A stretch of 64,000 nucleotides of DNA from Mangrovimonas spongiae (lineage in GTDB: Bacteria > Bacteroidota > Bacteroidia > Flavobacteriales > Flavobacteriaceae), in NCBI RefSeq assembly GCF_003944795.1, contig NZ_RWBG01000001.1:434001-498000 (forward strand), read 5' to 3'. The translations under genes were made by a program, and so were the position numbers. Positions 20,244 through 30,006 of the stretch are shown here, one piece after another (position 1 is the first letter of the stretch; each line of letters starts with the position of its first letter). Below the pieces are notes generated by a model. The model ran no database searches. It worked only from the letters and a program-made list of their open reading frames with translations, and was not told the origin of the DNA.

Positions 20244-21854
20244 TTATTGTAAAGATGGTGGGTAATTTGTTGGATAGTTCCCCGCATTTAATAAGTTGCC
20301 AGAAGCCTCAAAATTACTACCATAAGTAACATCTATTGCTTTCATCATTTCGTTTGCCATAACAGCATAACCTCTTGCTGTTAAATGGACACCATCTAAA
20401 CTTATTAAGCCGCCTGTTACAAGACTTGTATTTAATGTAAAATCTCCAGAGGAAATACCTGTTGTAGATGCTTCTTGAAGAATACCTTTAAAATCTACTA
20501 AAGCTAATCCGTTAGCATCAGCCACTGATTGAATAGTGTTATTATAAGCATCGGTAGCTGTCATGATTAATTGTTGCTCTGATGGAATTAGCACCCATTT
20601 ATCTTCTAATGGTAAGGTAATTCCTTCTATCGCAAATTGTCCAGCAAGTGTAGGAGGTAACCCTTGACCAACTAATGCAGTAGCATAATCTTCGTTTACT
20701 GTTCCTATAACAGAGCTACTTGGTAATACAAATAAATCTTCAGCTGTTGCTTGTCTTGTTTGGCCATAGGTTTGCCCTAGTAAACCAGCCACTAGTGGAG
20801 CGGCAGATGGTGGAAGACCAAATTGTCCTATAAATGCAGGAAAGGTTGGGCTAGCCATTAAAGCGCCTGTAATTTGAGCAGATATATCAGCTAAACTTTC
20901 ATCTCTAATAACAACTGCGCTAGCTTCTGTTTCTGAAAATACAATAGCTCGTTCTGGTTGTCCTAAAGCAACATACACTTCATTTAAAGCCCCAAAAATC
21001 ATATTTAATGTTGGTATTTGTGGACCAAAATCTGGATTTGAAGGCTCTAAAGGATTATGTGGAACGGTTGTAAAATGTGCTAAACTTGTAATATAAGGCA
21101 CATTAGCAACTACACCTTTGGCACCATTAGCTGTTAAAGCATCTACGGCTGCCGAAAATGAAGCGGCAAATATATTAGGATCTGTTATGTCGTTTCCTGC
21201 ATATGTGTTAGGATCCATGTTACCTGTTTGGTCAACACCTGTTCCTCCAGATGTTGCATAAGATAAGACATCGTTTCCTCCAATTTCTGATAGAGTGAAA
21301 AAGGTAGCACCTTGTGAAGCAGCATCTCCTAAAACGGTTGCGCTAGCACTAGAAGCCATTCTTCCAAAGTATGGGTTTAATGTCCCATAACCTGGAATTC
21401 CCATATGAAAACTTTTCATACCTGGAATACCATAGTTATTAAACGGCCCAGTAACAGGTGTTGTAATTTCTGTTGTTGGTGTAGCAGGAAGCACAACAGG
21501 GCCTTCACCATTAAAATAAAGTCTAGGGGCAGCAGCCAACATGCCACCTACTAAAAATCCACCAATATTATCGTTCATTAGTGGTTGGTTAAAACTTCCG
21601 CCACCAAGCATAGCAAATTTTTGCGATAGCATATTTGGGAACGAGTTTTGTTGCCCAGCTATGAACAACGCATTGTCTGTAAAGCCAGCTGAAAATGATG
21701 CGCCAACGGCAACATAGTTAGAAAAATCGGCTTCACCAGCTGTTAAAGCCGGTAATGGTTCGTTCATGCTAGAACTATCGTCATCACTACTACAAGCAAC
21801 AAAGCCTGTTAGTACTGTGGATAGTAAAATGTATTTTAACGTTTTCATTGTCAT
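20244..21854 (-). CDS. SGNH/GDSL-type esterase lipoprotein, probably surface-exposed
   Basis: 536 residues. A lipoprotein signal (MTMKTLKYILLSTVLTGFVAC) is followed by SSDDDSS, which resembles the acidic lipoprotein export signal that sends Bacteroidota lipoproteins to the cell surface. SGNH blocks are present: block I VAVGASFSAGF (Ser), block III GGND, and block V DGVHLTARGY (Asp and His), so the catalytic set looks complete. Its ATG follows the receptor stop by 6 bp, so the two form one operon. Probably cleaves an ester on a lipid or acylated substrate taken up by the partner receptor; the substrate is unknown. A second ATG 6 bases in is also possible. Confidence 0.85.
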   Translation of the reverse strand: MTMKTLKYILLSTVLTGFVACSSDDDSSSMNEPLPALTAGEADFSNYVAVGASFSAGFTDNALFIAGQQNSFPNMLSQKFAMLGGGSFNQPLMNDNIGGFLVGGMLAAAPRLYFNGEGPVVLPATPTTEITTPVTGPFNNYGIPGMKSFHMGIPGYGTLNPYFGRMASSASATVLGDAASQGATFFTLSEIGGNDVLSYATSGGTGVDQTGNMDPNTYAGNDITDPNIFAASFSAAVDALTANGAKGVVANVPYITSLAHFTTVPHNPLEPSNPDFGPQIPTLNMIFGALNEVYVALGQPERAIVFSETEASAVVIRDESLADISAQITGALMASPTFPAFIGQFGLPPSAAPLVAGLLGQTYGQTRQATAEDLFVLPSSSVIGTVNEDYATALVGQGLPPTLAGQFAIEGITLPLEDKWVLIPSEQQLIMTATDAYNNTIQSVADANGLALVDFKGILQEASTTGISSGDFTLNTSLVTGGLISLDGVHLTARGYAVMANEMMKAIDVTYGSNFEASGNLLNAGNYPTNYPPSLQ

Positions 21855-21860
21855 AATTTT

Positions 21861-24608
21861 TTATAGGTTGTTAATTGTCCATGATAGATAGTACATTGAA
21901 CCAATGTAACCTGTACCAATAGCTGTAAAGTATTCGTCACCTAAAATATTGGTTGCACCAGCTTTAAATGATGATTTAATAGATGGTACTCTGTAGTTAA
22001 TTTGTGCATCTAAGGTGTGGTATGCTGGAATTTCCCCATCGCCAAATGTAGCTTGCCACTTGTAATGGTCGCTCCATCTCCAAGCCACATTAAATCCGAA
22101 GTTTTTAAATACATCGGTGTTACCTAAACCTAATTTTACTTTGTGTTCTGGTGTGTTAAAGTTTGTTCTAAAGTCAGGATATCTGTCTTCATCAAAATCT
22201 TGTTTAGAGTAAGTGTAGTTAGCACTTAAATCGAAACCGTTTAACACTTTTGTAGATACACCAACCGATCCACCAAAGGCGTTAACATCGGCAGGGGAGT
22301 TAGTATAGGTTTGGTAAACATTATAGTCGCCATTTGCAATTGCAGCTACAGATAATGAGTTATCGCCTACTTCTCCATAAAGTGGTGCGATAACATTTTC
22401 ACCAGAGATAAAATCTTGGTATTTATTATAATATACGCTTAAATCTACAATAGTTCTGTCTAGTTTACCACGGTAACCTACTTCGAAAGAGGTTACTTTT
22501 TCTGGTTTAACTAAATCTGAGTTTCCTATTTCTAAATCAGCTGGGTTTTCAGAATTTGCAAATGACTGTACTGAAGAAGCTGTGTATGAATTGTAATAAG
22601 CCGCTCTACCAGATTGAGATACTGTTGCGGGAGCACCAAGTAATTGCCCTGAAGCACTTACATTGTAGGTTCTTGTATATCTATCTAAGTTTTCTGGTGC
22701 TGCACCAACTAATAATGCGCGACCAGCATCTAAGCCAATAAATAAATCTTGTGTAGTTGGGTTTCTAAACCCTGTTTGGTAAGAAGCTCTAATATTGTGA
22801 TCTTCATTAAGTGTAACACCGGCTGATAATCTTGGTGATACAAAACCATCGAAAAATTCTGATTTATCGTAACGGATAGATCCTGTTAACTTTAGTTTTA
22901 GGGTTTCATTTAAATCGAATTGTTTTTGTAATTGGGTGTAAACACCAAATTCGTTGTAATCGATGTTGCCATCGTAATCGGTGTAAATAGTTCCCGAAGA
23001 ATTTAAGCTATATTGTCTAAAAGACCCTCCCACTTGTACTTCAACAACATCCCATAAATGACTAAAATTGTAGTTACCATCTACATGATAGTATTTTGAA
23101 GCATCTTTAAATTGTGACCCTGTAGTAAAGTCGGGATCAGCAATAACCTTATTAAACGCTCTTTGAAACTCTGGCGTTCCTGGTTCTAAACGTCCAGACT
23201 CAGCTTGATTTCTCGCAGCTGCGTGAGCTTGTTCGTCTGTAGCACCACCTAAAGTAGCTCCCACATAGGTGTTAATGTATTCGCTAAACCATTGCTCATC
23301 ACTTTTCCAAGAACGGTTAATATTAATACCTGTAAACACCATATCGTAAGAATCTCCAGCTTTATCTGCAACTACATAACCACGTAAAAAGAAATTATCG
23401 TTTTTAAGTTCTAGTTTATGTTGTTGTTGGGTAAAGCCATCAATATAATAACGGTTAGTTCCTTGATAAATGGTAGATCCTGTTCCAATTTTACCTACAT
23501 ATTGAATTTCAAAATCATTACCCCAAGGGCGATAATATAATCCCCAATCGGCTTTAATACTTTCGGCATTGTAATCGGTTAAATCGGCTTCATTATACCC
23601 AGTTCTACTTACAACAACATCTGGAACAATCCCTAAACCACCAGCGGCAGCTCTAATATTTGTAGATACTTCGTCTCCGTAAACATTATAACCATCGTAG
23701 CCCACAGATGCTCTAGTGTTTCCTGTCCCAGGCTTCCCTTGCATGTTGTTTGCCATCCAGTCGGTTCCTTTTAACCAACCAAAATTTACTTTTGCGGCAA
23801 ACTTATCACTAAACTTGTAAGCCATTCTAATTCCAGAATCTCTGTAAGTGTTATCTCCAGCGGCATCTTGAGAAGTGATGCCTTGCTTGTGGTAAGCACT
23901 AATACCTTGATGATCGAAAGGGCTTTTACTTCTCATAAATAAAATACCATTAAAGGCATTTGCACCATATAGAGCAGAAGCAGCACCAGGGAGAAGCTCG
24001 ACACTTTGAATATCGGTCTCGTTCATACCAACTAGGTTACCAATAGGAAAGTTTAATGCTGGGGTAGAGTTGTCCATACCGTCGACTAACTGCATAAAAC
24101 GTGTGTTAGCAAAAGTGGCAAAACCACGTGTGTTAACCGATTTAAACGTTAAACTATTGGTGTTAATATCTACACCTTTAAGGTTTTCTAAACCGTCGTA
24201 AAAATCTGCAGAAGCTGTGTTTTTAATTTCTTTTAGACCAAAACGTTCTACTGTTACAGGAGATTCAAAAATACGTTCAGGCGTTCTTGAAGCAGAAATA
24301 ACGACTTCATCTAAAGAGGTTCCTTCTTTTAATACGAAGTTAATTGTTTGGTTGTTTGATGTTACTTCTTCTGAAGCTGATTCGAATCCTATGCTGCTTG
24401 CTTGAAGTGTAAAAGGTGGTTCTTTATCAACTGTTATAGAGAATGCTCCATCAAAGTCTGTTACAGTACCAGAAGAGGTTCCTTCAATTATAACATTGGC
24501 TCCAGGAATAGGTTGGGAGCTGTCGTCTACAACTGAACCAGTAACTGTGGTTTGGGCATAAAGTGTTATGCCTGCAAAAAACAGAAATAGTGAAAATAAT
24601 GATTTCAT
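21861..24608 (-). CDS. TonB-dependent receptor with carboxypeptidase-like N-domain, paired with SGNH lipoprotein
   Basis: 915 residues: signal peptide (MKSLFSLFLFFAGITLYAQ), carboxypeptidase-regulatory-like domain (about 20-105, TVTGSVVDDSSQPIPGANV...), plug (about 110-230, VVISASRTPERIFESPVTV, and LLPGAASALYGANAFNGIL), and a long barrel with DNP-rich loops. It is an energised outer-membrane importer. It is the first gene of an operon with the SGNH lipoprotein. A 16-bp perfect palindrome lies 73 bp upstream of the ATG. It is not a SusC-type protein, as no SusD follows. Confidence 0.9.
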   Translation of the reverse strand: MKSLFSLFLFFAGITLYAQTTVTGSVVDDSSQPIPGANVIIEGTSSGTVTDFDGAFSITVDKEPPFTLQASSIGFESASEEVTSNNQTINFVLKEGTSLDEVVISASRTPERIFESPVTVERFGLKEIKNTASADFYDGLENLKGVDINTNSLTFKSVNTRGFATFANTRFMQLVDGMDNSTPALNFPIGNLVGMNETDIQSVELLPGAASALYGANAFNGILFMRSKSPFDHQGISAYHKQGITSQDAAGDNTYRDSGIRMAYKFSDKFAAKVNFGWLKGTDWMANNMQGKPGTGNTRASVGYDGYNVYGDEVSTNIRAAAGGLGIVPDVVVSRTGYNEADLTDYNAESIKADWGLYYRPWGNDFEIQYVGKIGTGSTIYQGTNRYYIDGFTQQQHKLELKNDNFFLRGYVVADKAGDSYDMVFTGININRSWKSDEQWFSEYINTYVGATLGGATDEQAHAAARNQAESGRLEPGTPEFQRAFNKVIADPDFTTGSQFKDASKYYHVDGNYNFSHLWDVVEVQVGGSFRQYSLNSSGTIYTDYDGNIDYNEFGVYTQLQKQFDLNETLKLKLTGSIRYDKSEFFDGFVSPRLSAGVTLNEDHNIRASYQTGFRNPTTQDLFIGLDAGRALLVGAAPENLDRYTRTYNVSASGQLLGAPATVSQSGRAAYYNSYTASSVQSFANSENPADLEIGNSDLVKPEKVTSFEVGYRGKLDRTIVDLSVYYNKYQDFISGENVIAPLYGEVGDNSLSVAAIANGDYNVYQTYTNSPADVNAFGGSVGVSTKVLNGFDLSANYTYSKQDFDEDRYPDFRTNFNTPEHKVKLGLGNTDVFKNFGFNVAWRWSDHYKWQATFGDGEIPAYHTLDAQINYRVPSIKSSFKAGATNILGDEYFTAIGTGYIGSMYYLSWTINNL

Positions 24609-24681
24609 TTTTTAGTTTAGTTAATTAATAATAAAGCAATATATATAAAACTATAAAAAAAATATGCATTTTTCTCAAAAA

Positions 24682-24697
24682 ATTATGCATGCATAAT
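24682..24697. promoter_or_regulatory. 16-bp palindrome ATTATGCATGCATAAT upstream of a TonB receptor gene
   Basis: A perfect self-complementary site 73 bp before the ATG at 24608. The same core recurs upstream of the TonB receptor at 53790. It is a candidate binding site for a shared regulator. Confidence 0.5.
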
Positions 24698-24725
24698 ACA
24701 TTTTGATAATTTAAAGCATGTTAAA

Positions 24726-24752
24726 ATGTGTAATTGTCAATTAATTACACAT
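24726..24752. promoter_or_regulatory. 10-bp inverted repeat in the glmS-TonB receptor gap
   Basis: ATGTGTAATT pairs with AATTACACAT across a 7-base spacer. It lacks a T-run on the glmS side, so it is a poor terminator; it may be an operator or a transcript-end stabilising hairpin. Confidence 0.35.
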
Positions 24753-24782
24753 ATAATATAAAATGATAAATTTTAAAAAAAA

Positions 24783-26630
24783 TTACTCTACAGTTACAGA
24801 CTTAGCTAAATTTCTAGGTTGATCTACATTTTTACCTAACATGACTGCTATATGGTAAGAAAGTAATTGTAATGGAATTGTAGTAAGTAATGGCGATAAA
24901 GACTCTAGTGTTTCAGGGATTTCGATAACATGGTCGGCAAGTTCTTTAACATGTGTATCTCCTTCGGTAACAACGCTAATAATTTTACCTTTTCTAGACT
25001 TTATTTCTTGAATATTGCTAACCACTTTTTCATAATGCCCTTTTTTTGTAGCAATAACTACAATAGGCATGTTTTCATCAATTAAAGCAATAGGGCCGTG
25101 TTTCATTTCGGCGGCAGGATAGCCTTCGGCGTGGATGTATGAAATTTCTTTTAGCTTTAAAGCACCTTCAAGAGCTACTGGGAAGTTGTATCCTCTGCCT
25201 AGATAAAGGCAGTTTTTAGCATCTTTATAGATGTTAGCTATGGTTTTTACGTTATTATCTGATTGTAAAGCTTTTTCAACTTTTTCAGGGATAAGCTCAA
25301 GTTCGATTAAATGATGTCTGTAATCGGAACTAGAAATTGTGCCTTTAGCTCTAGCTAGTCTAAGAGCCATAAGGGTTAAAACGGTAATTTGAGTTGTAAA
25401 TGCTTTGGTGGAAGCAACGCCTATTTCAGGTCCGGCGTGAGTATAAGCACCTGCATCTGTTTCTCTAGCGATAGAAGAACCTACAACATTACAAACACCA
25501 AAAACAAAAGCACCTTTGGATTTAGCCAGTTTAATGGCGGCTAAGGTGTCGGCTGTTTCACCTGATTGTGAGATTGCAATAACAATGTCATTTTCGGTAA
25601 TTACAGGGTTTCTATATCTAAATTCTGAGGCGTATTCTACTTCAACAGGGACTCTTGCTAAGTCTTCAAAAATATATTCGGCAACTAAACCAGCATGCCA
25701 AGATGTTCCGCAAGCCACAATAATAATTCTGTTGGCATTCAGGAATTTTTTCATATTATCCTCAACACCAACCATTTTAATAATGGCTTGATCTGTTTTT
25801 AGTCGTCCTCTAAAGGTGTCAAGAATGGCTCTTGGTTGCTCGTAAATTTCTTTAAGCATGAAATGCTCGTAGCCGCCTTTTTCAATTTGCTCAAGGTTAA
25901 GCTTAAGCTCTTGCATATAAGGATCGACTAGAGAATCATCTTTGATTTTCCTAATTTTAACGTCTTTACCACGTCTTACAATGGCCATTTCTTCATCTTC
26001 TAAATAAATGGCATTTTTTGTATACTCTATAAATGGAGAAGCATCACTGGCGATAAAGAATTCATCGTCACCAACACCAATAGCTAATGGACTACCAAGT
26101 CTGGCTACGACAATTTCGTTTGGTTTGTTTTTATCGAAAACAGCAATGGCGTAAGCCCCTACAACTTGATTTAAAGCAACCTGTACGGCTTTCCCAAGTT
26201 TAATGTGCTCTTTTTTCATGACATCTTCAATAAGGTTAACTAAAACCTCTGTGTCTGTGTCAGATTTAAAGGAATATCCTCTTTTAATGAGCTCTTGTTT
26301 TAGGGCATCGTAGTTTTCAATAATACCATTGTGAATAATAACAAGATTCCCTGAATTAGAATAGTGTGGATGTGAGTTTATATCATTAGGAACACCATGT
26401 GTTGCCCATCTTGTATGGCCAATGCCAAGAGTTCCATCGGTTGTTATTTCTTGTTGTATTTTTTCTTCTAAGCCGGCTACTTTTCCTTTGGTTTTACAAA
26501 GCTTTATATCGTTGCCGTCGTATAATGCAATACCGGCGCTATCATAACCTCTGTATTCAAGTCGCTTAAGTCCTTTAATAATTATAGGGTAAGCTTCTCT
26601 TTTACCAATGTAGCCAACAATTCCGCACAT
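24783..26630 (-). CDS. glmS: Glutamine-fructose-6-phosphate aminotransferase (isomerising)
   Basis: 615 residues, full length. The N-terminal glutamine amidotransferase domain starts at the catalytic Cys2 (MCGIVGYIG) and has GHTRWATHG; two SIS domains follow (SQSGETADT, and SLGRGYNFPVALEGALKLKEI), ending in NLAKSVTVE. It makes glucosamine-6-phosphate for peptidoglycan and lipopolysaccharide in the cytoplasm. It is the last gene of a three-gene operon, starting 5 bp after the DUF4270 stop. No glmS ribozyme is apparent. Confidence 0.97.
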   Translation of the reverse strand: MCGIVGYIGKREAYPIIIKGLKRLEYRGYDSAGIALYDGNDIKLCKTKGKVAGLEEKIQQEITTDGTLGIGHTRWATHGVPNDINSHPHYSNSGNLVIIHNGIIENYDALKQELIKRGYSFKSDTDTEVLVNLIEDVMKKEHIKLGKAVQVALNQVVGAYAIAVFDKNKPNEIVVARLGSPLAIGVGDDEFFIASDASPFIEYTKNAIYLEDEEMAIVRRGKDVKIRKIKDDSLVDPYMQELKLNLEQIEKGGYEHFMLKEIYEQPRAILDTFRGRLKTDQAIIKMVGVEDNMKKFLNANRIIIVACGTSWHAGLVAEYIFEDLARVPVEVEYASEFRYRNPVITENDIVIAISQSGETADTLAAIKLAKSKGAFVFGVCNVVGSSIARETDAGAYTHAGPEIGVASTKAFTTQITVLTLMALRLARAKGTISSSDYRHHLIELELIPEKVEKALQSDNNVKTIANIYKDAKNCLYLGRGYNFPVALEGALKLKEISYIHAEGYPAAEMKHGPIALIDENMPIVVIATKKGHYEKVVSNIQEIKSRKGKIISVVTEGDTHVKELADHVIEIPETLESLSPLLTTIPLQLLSYHIAVMLGKNVDQPRNLAKSVTVE

Positions 26631-26635
26631 ATGTT

Positions 26636-28192
26636 TTATTGATTAGGGTCTGTGTAATTTATTTCTAATTGTAATCTTTTATCTTCAGGGACATTAGCAT
26701 TACTGCCATATATTGCGGTTCCTCTTGGTGATATTATTGTTCCTGTTGATGTAAAATTCTCTTGATTTAAAATTTTAACGTTGTCAACTTCATTAATATT
26801 TGTAGTAATAAAAAGTCCTAGCTCGACATTAGTTGAGTCTCGTAATAAGATATTATTTAAATGTTCGGTAAGATTAACTTTATACTTAACTCCGTTGTTA
26901 TTATTATCTCTCTCTAATACTCTTGAAAAATAATTTTTAGAGAACAAAGGGTTTTGAGTACTTGTTGTGCCGTCATAATAATAGTCAACTACTGGAGTGT
27001 TATTTTTTAAATCATAAAGTAAAATTCTATCAGGTTCTTTACCATTAACAATGTTTTGGTTAACGTAAAATGAAATAGAGGCTTCATTAATTAATTTCTT
27101 GGGATTACCATCATTATCAACAAAGTCAGTTTTAAAGTCTTCAAAAGAAGTTTGATTCTCAAAAAGAGTTATTATAGAATATGAACCTTCACCTCCTTTA
27201 AGGTATAATGTATTATCACCATTTATTTGATCGGCGTTATCAGATGCATCGTCAATTACTGTATTAGTTGGGTCATTTTCTAAAATGTTTAGTCGATTGA
27301 CATTAATAAATGATAGATTGTACTCTAGGGTTTCATCTTCTTCGGTATCGTTATTGGTATATTCAATTGTAATTCCTGATGCATTGTTGTTAAAATCAAG
27401 CATCATCATATGCCCATCTTCACTACCTATCGTTTCAACCTTGAAATATAGTCCTCTAAAAAAGTCCTTAAAATTGTTTGCATTACTTAATTTTGGACTG
27501 TCCTGATTTAGGAAAAATGTTGTTGCCCAAAAATCAGGATCTACGATGTTTTCATCATTTAAATCTAGGTTTAAACCAGGGGCTTCTTCGACAAAATCCT
27601 CAGATATTTCAGGTGTGAAATTATTTGTATATAACATTTCTAATAGATGGTTGTCAAAATTTATAGTCTGATTTGAATTAGAAAAATAAATTTCCTCTTC
27701 AGAGAAATCACTATCAGGAGTGTAATCTCTTAAAAAGTAGTTTATTCTATGAATCGATAATTTTATAGGAGATGCATTATTTCCAAATATAGAATCGGTT
27801 GCATAAGAAGAACTTCCTTCTTCATTAGTGCCTGTTATAGTATTGAAGAACGGAATATGTAATTTAACAGAGACCAATTGCGGATTTTCCCCAAAATCCG
27901 GGTTGAAATTATTAGATGTTGGTACTAGTTGAGTTACAATGCTTGCAGTTGTTTTTCCATAAATAGGGTCGTTGTAAACACCAAGCAAGTTAGAGCTAAG
28001 ATTATCTGTTTGTACAGGACCCATTTTTTGATTGTAAGCTGTTACAGGAAATTTTTCTGTAACAACATCAAAGTTTTGAACACCTTGAATATCGCTTTCT
28101 AACGAGGTATAATCTTTATCGCAAGCAATAAACGTAATAGCGAGTATTACTAATGCTAATGCAGGTTTTAATATTTGGGTAAACTTTTTCAT
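26636..28192 (-). CDS. DUF4270-family outer-membrane lipoprotein
   Basis: 518 residues with a lipoprotein signal (MKKFTQILKPALALVILAITFIAC) and a beta-rich, Asn/Asp-rich body. The features LLGVYNDPIYGKTTASIVTQL and the repeated ISFYVNQN / YKVNLTEHLNNIL blocks match what I know of DUF4270, a Bacteroidota family usually coded next to glmS. Function is unknown; a cell-envelope role is inferred from the signal and the glmS linkage. The gene lies 34 bp after the GT5-like gene and 5 bp before glmS. Confidence 0.85.
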   Translation of the reverse strand: MKKFTQILKPALALVILAITFIACDKDYTSLESDIQGVQNFDVVTEKFPVTAYNQKMGPVQTDNLSSNLLGVYNDPIYGKTTASIVTQLVPTSNNFNPDFGENPQLVSVKLHIPFFNTITGTNEEGSSSYATDSIFGNNASPIKLSIHRINYFLRDYTPDSDFSEEEIYFSNSNQTINFDNHLLEMLYTNNFTPEISEDFVEEAPGLNLDLNDENIVDPDFWATTFFLNQDSPKLSNANNFKDFFRGLYFKVETIGSEDGHMMMLDFNNNASGITIEYTNNDTEEDETLEYNLSFINVNRLNILENDPTNTVIDDASDNADQINGDNTLYLKGGEGSYSIITLFENQTSFEDFKTDFVDNDGNPKKLINEASISFYVNQNIVNGKEPDRILLYDLKNNTPVVDYYYDGTTSTQNPLFSKNYFSRVLERDNNNNGVKYKVNLTEHLNNILLRDSTNVELGLFITTNINEVDNVKILNQENFTSTGTIISPRGTAIYGSNANVPEDKRLQLEINYTDPNQ

Positions 28193-28226
28193 AGTATATT
28201 TTTGTGGTACAAGTTAACAGGTCTTG

Positions 28227-29036
28227 TTAACCTAAAACCTTAGTGTTGTAAAACTCTGTATAGGCTTCGCCAAATTCGTCTTTAGTTTTGTATTCTAATA
28301 CAGGTTTTTTGGAATCATCAAGATGTTTTGTAATGTCTTCTGGGATTTCTTCAGAGCCAATAATTAAAGCATCAGAATAATCTATAGCCAATTTCATAAT
28401 GTTGTTGTAGGTTGGCTTTTTTAGAACCTTAATGGCATCATCGTCAATATCATCAAATTTAATTTTACTTTGCATGTCTTTATTTAACGTGCCATCAAAA
28501 CTTTGATTGTATATAGATGTAACAATTTTACTCTCATTAAACAAAGGTTCTCCTTTGTAATATTCTTTTAGGTAAAGAGGTAGTAAAGATGCTAACCAAC
28601 CATGGACATGAATAATATCTGGTGCCCAATTTAATTTTTTAACGGTTTCAATAACGCCTTTGGCAAAAAATATAGCACGTTCATCGTTGTCGGGAAACAA
28701 ATTACCATCTTCGTCTGTTAAAGTAGCTTTTCTTTTAAAATACTCATCGTTATCTATAAAATAAACCTGAATACGTTCTTTAGGAATAGAAGCAACTTTA
28801 ATAATAAGAGGCATGTCTAAATCGTTAATTACCAAATTTATTCCAGAAAGCCTTATAACTTCGTGTAATTGGTGTCTTCTTTCATTAATGTTGCCGTATC
28901 TAGGCATGAAGATTCTAATTTGACCGCCTTGTTGATTCACCATGCGAGGTGCTTCAAACGACATTGAAGAAATTTCGGTTTCTGGTAAATAAGGAACTAC
29001 TTCAGATGATACATACAATATCCTCTTATCTTTCAT
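28227..29036 (-). CDS. GT5 (glycogen synthase N-domain)-like protein, half-length
   Basis: 269 residues that align only with the N-terminal Rossmann domain of GlgA: RILYVSSEVVPYLPETEISSM...GGQIRIFMPRYGNI and WAPDIIHVHGWLASLLPLYLK. Canonical GlgA is about 480 residues and starts with a KTGGL loop that binds ADP-glucose; here that loop reads PETEI, and the whole C-terminal GT1-type domain is missing. The stop is followed within 34 bp by DUF4270, so there is no frameshifted remainder. It is probably not an active synthase. It heads the DUF4270-glmS operon and is divergent from panC. Confidence 0.85.
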   Translation of the reverse strand: MKDKRILYVSSEVVPYLPETEISSMSFEAPRMVNQQGGQIRIFMPRYGNINERRHQLHEVIRLSGINLVINDLDMPLIIKVASIPKERIQVYFIDNDEYFKRKATLTDEDGNLFPDNDERAIFFAKGVIETVKKLNWAPDIIHVHGWLASLLPLYLKEYYKGEPLFNESKIVTSIYNQSFDGTLNKDMQSKIKFDDIDDDAIKVLKKPTYNNIMKLAIDYSDALIIGSEEIPEDITKHLDDSKKPVLEYKTKDEFGEAYTEFYNTKVLG

Positions 29037-29074
29037 AAATTATATTGCTTTTGAAATTCAAAATAAAAAACACG

Positions 29075-29082
29075 CAAAATTA
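29075..29082 (-). promoter_or_regulatory. -7 promoter element for the GT5-like/DUF4270/glmS operon
   Basis: Plus-strand CAAAATTA reads TAATTTTG on the minus strand, 38 bp before the ATG at 29036. Confidence 0.55.
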
Positions 29083-29113
29083 CAAAAATTTATGCAAATT
29101 AACCGTAAAATCT

Positions 29114-29121
29114 TAAGTTTG
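29114..29121 (+). promoter_or_regulatory. -7 promoter element for panC
   Basis: TAAGTTTG, an exact TAnnTTTG match, 23 bp before the GTG start at 29145. It is back to back with the divergent GT5-operon promoter. Confidence 0.55.
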
Positions 29122-29144
29122 CACGCGTTAATTTTTTATTAATT

Positions 29145-29993
29145 GTGAAAATTTTTTATAACAGAGAGGAAGTTGCTAAGGCCGTGAAAGGCTTGAAAAC
29201 AGCAGGGAAAACTATAGGTTTTGTGCCTACAATGGGAGCCTTGCATGAGGGGCATTTATCTTTGATAGAAACAGCATTAAAGCAAAATAGCATAGTGTTT
29301 GTGAGTATTTTTGTTAATCCAACACAGTTTAATAACCAAGAGGATTTAAAAAAATACCCTAGAGATTTAAATGCCGATGTTGAGATGCTGTCCTCTTTGT
29401 CAGAGTGTATCTATGTATATGCACCATCTGTGGATGATATCTACCAAGATCAGGTCGTATCTGATAATTTTAACTTTAATGGGCTCGACCAAGCCATGGA
29501 AGGCAAGTTTAGGGAAGGGCATTTTAACGGTGTGGCTACAGTAGTTAAGCGTTTTTTTGAAATTGTAACCCCAGATAATGCCTATTTCGGGAAGAAAGAT
29601 TACCAGCAATTACTTATTATAAAAAAGCTTGTTCATCTTGCTAAGATTCCTGTAAATATTATAGGTTGCGATATTCTTCGAGAGTCTTCAGGCTTAGCTA
29701 TGAGCTCAAGAAATATAAGGCTTAAACCTGAATGTAAAACTGCCGCGCCTTTTATTTACAAAACGTTAATGTCTGCCAAAGAAAAGTTTGGCACAAAAAG
29801 TGCTAATGTAGTAACGGAATGGGTTGAAAATCAGTTTAAAAACCATGAGTTGCTCAAGCTTGAATATTTCACTATCGCTGATACTGAAACCTTATTACCA
29901 GCAAAACGTAAATCAAAACAAAAACAATATAGGGCGTTTATAGCAGTATATGCAGATAATATTAGACTGATTGATAATATAGCCCTAAATTAA
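29145..29993 (+). CDS. panC: Pantoate-beta-alanine ligase
   Basis: 282 residues, full length. The HIGH-type motif [30 protein letters not shown] and the KMSKS-like SSRN loop ([10 protein letters not shown]) are present. It joins pantoate and beta-alanine with ATP to give pantothenate in the cytoplasm. The start is GTG. The next gene, panD, supplies the beta-alanine and begins 13 bp after the stop, with its own promoter element in that gap. Confidence 0.96.
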   Translation: MKIFYNREEVAKAVKGLKTAGKTIGFVPTMGALHEGHLSLIETALKQNSIVFVSIFVNPTQFNNQEDLKKYPRDLNADVEMLSSLSECIYVYAPSVDDIYQDQVVSDNFNFNGLDQAMEGKFREGHFNGVATVVKRFFEIVTPDNAYFGKKDYQQLLIIKKLVHLAKIPVNIIGCDILRESSGLAMSSRNIRLKPECKTAAPFIYKTLMSAKEKFGTKSANVVTEWVENQFKNHELLKLEYFTIADTETLLPAKRKSKQKQYRAFIAVYADNIRLIDNIALN

Positions 29994-29994
29994 T

Positions 29995-30002
29995 TATCTT
30001 TG
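29995..30002 (+). promoter_or_regulatory. -7 promoter element for panD (leaderless arrangement)
   Basis: TATCTTTG ends only 4 bases before the panD ATG at 30007, with a TTG at 29971-29973 about 21 bp upstream as a possible -33 element. Transcription would begin at or near the start codon. Confidence 0.6.
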
Positions 30003-30006
30003 CACC

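Noticed and set aside
24609-24782. glmS-type ribozyme or other structured RNA near glmS
   Set aside because: glmS is third in an operon with only 5 bp upstream of it, leaving no space for a ribozyme; the downstream gap shows only simple palindromes.
28193-28226. Frameshift splitting a full-length glycogen synthase
   Set aside because: Only 34 bp separate the stop from the DUF4270 start, leaving no room for the missing domain, and the substrate loop is also altered.
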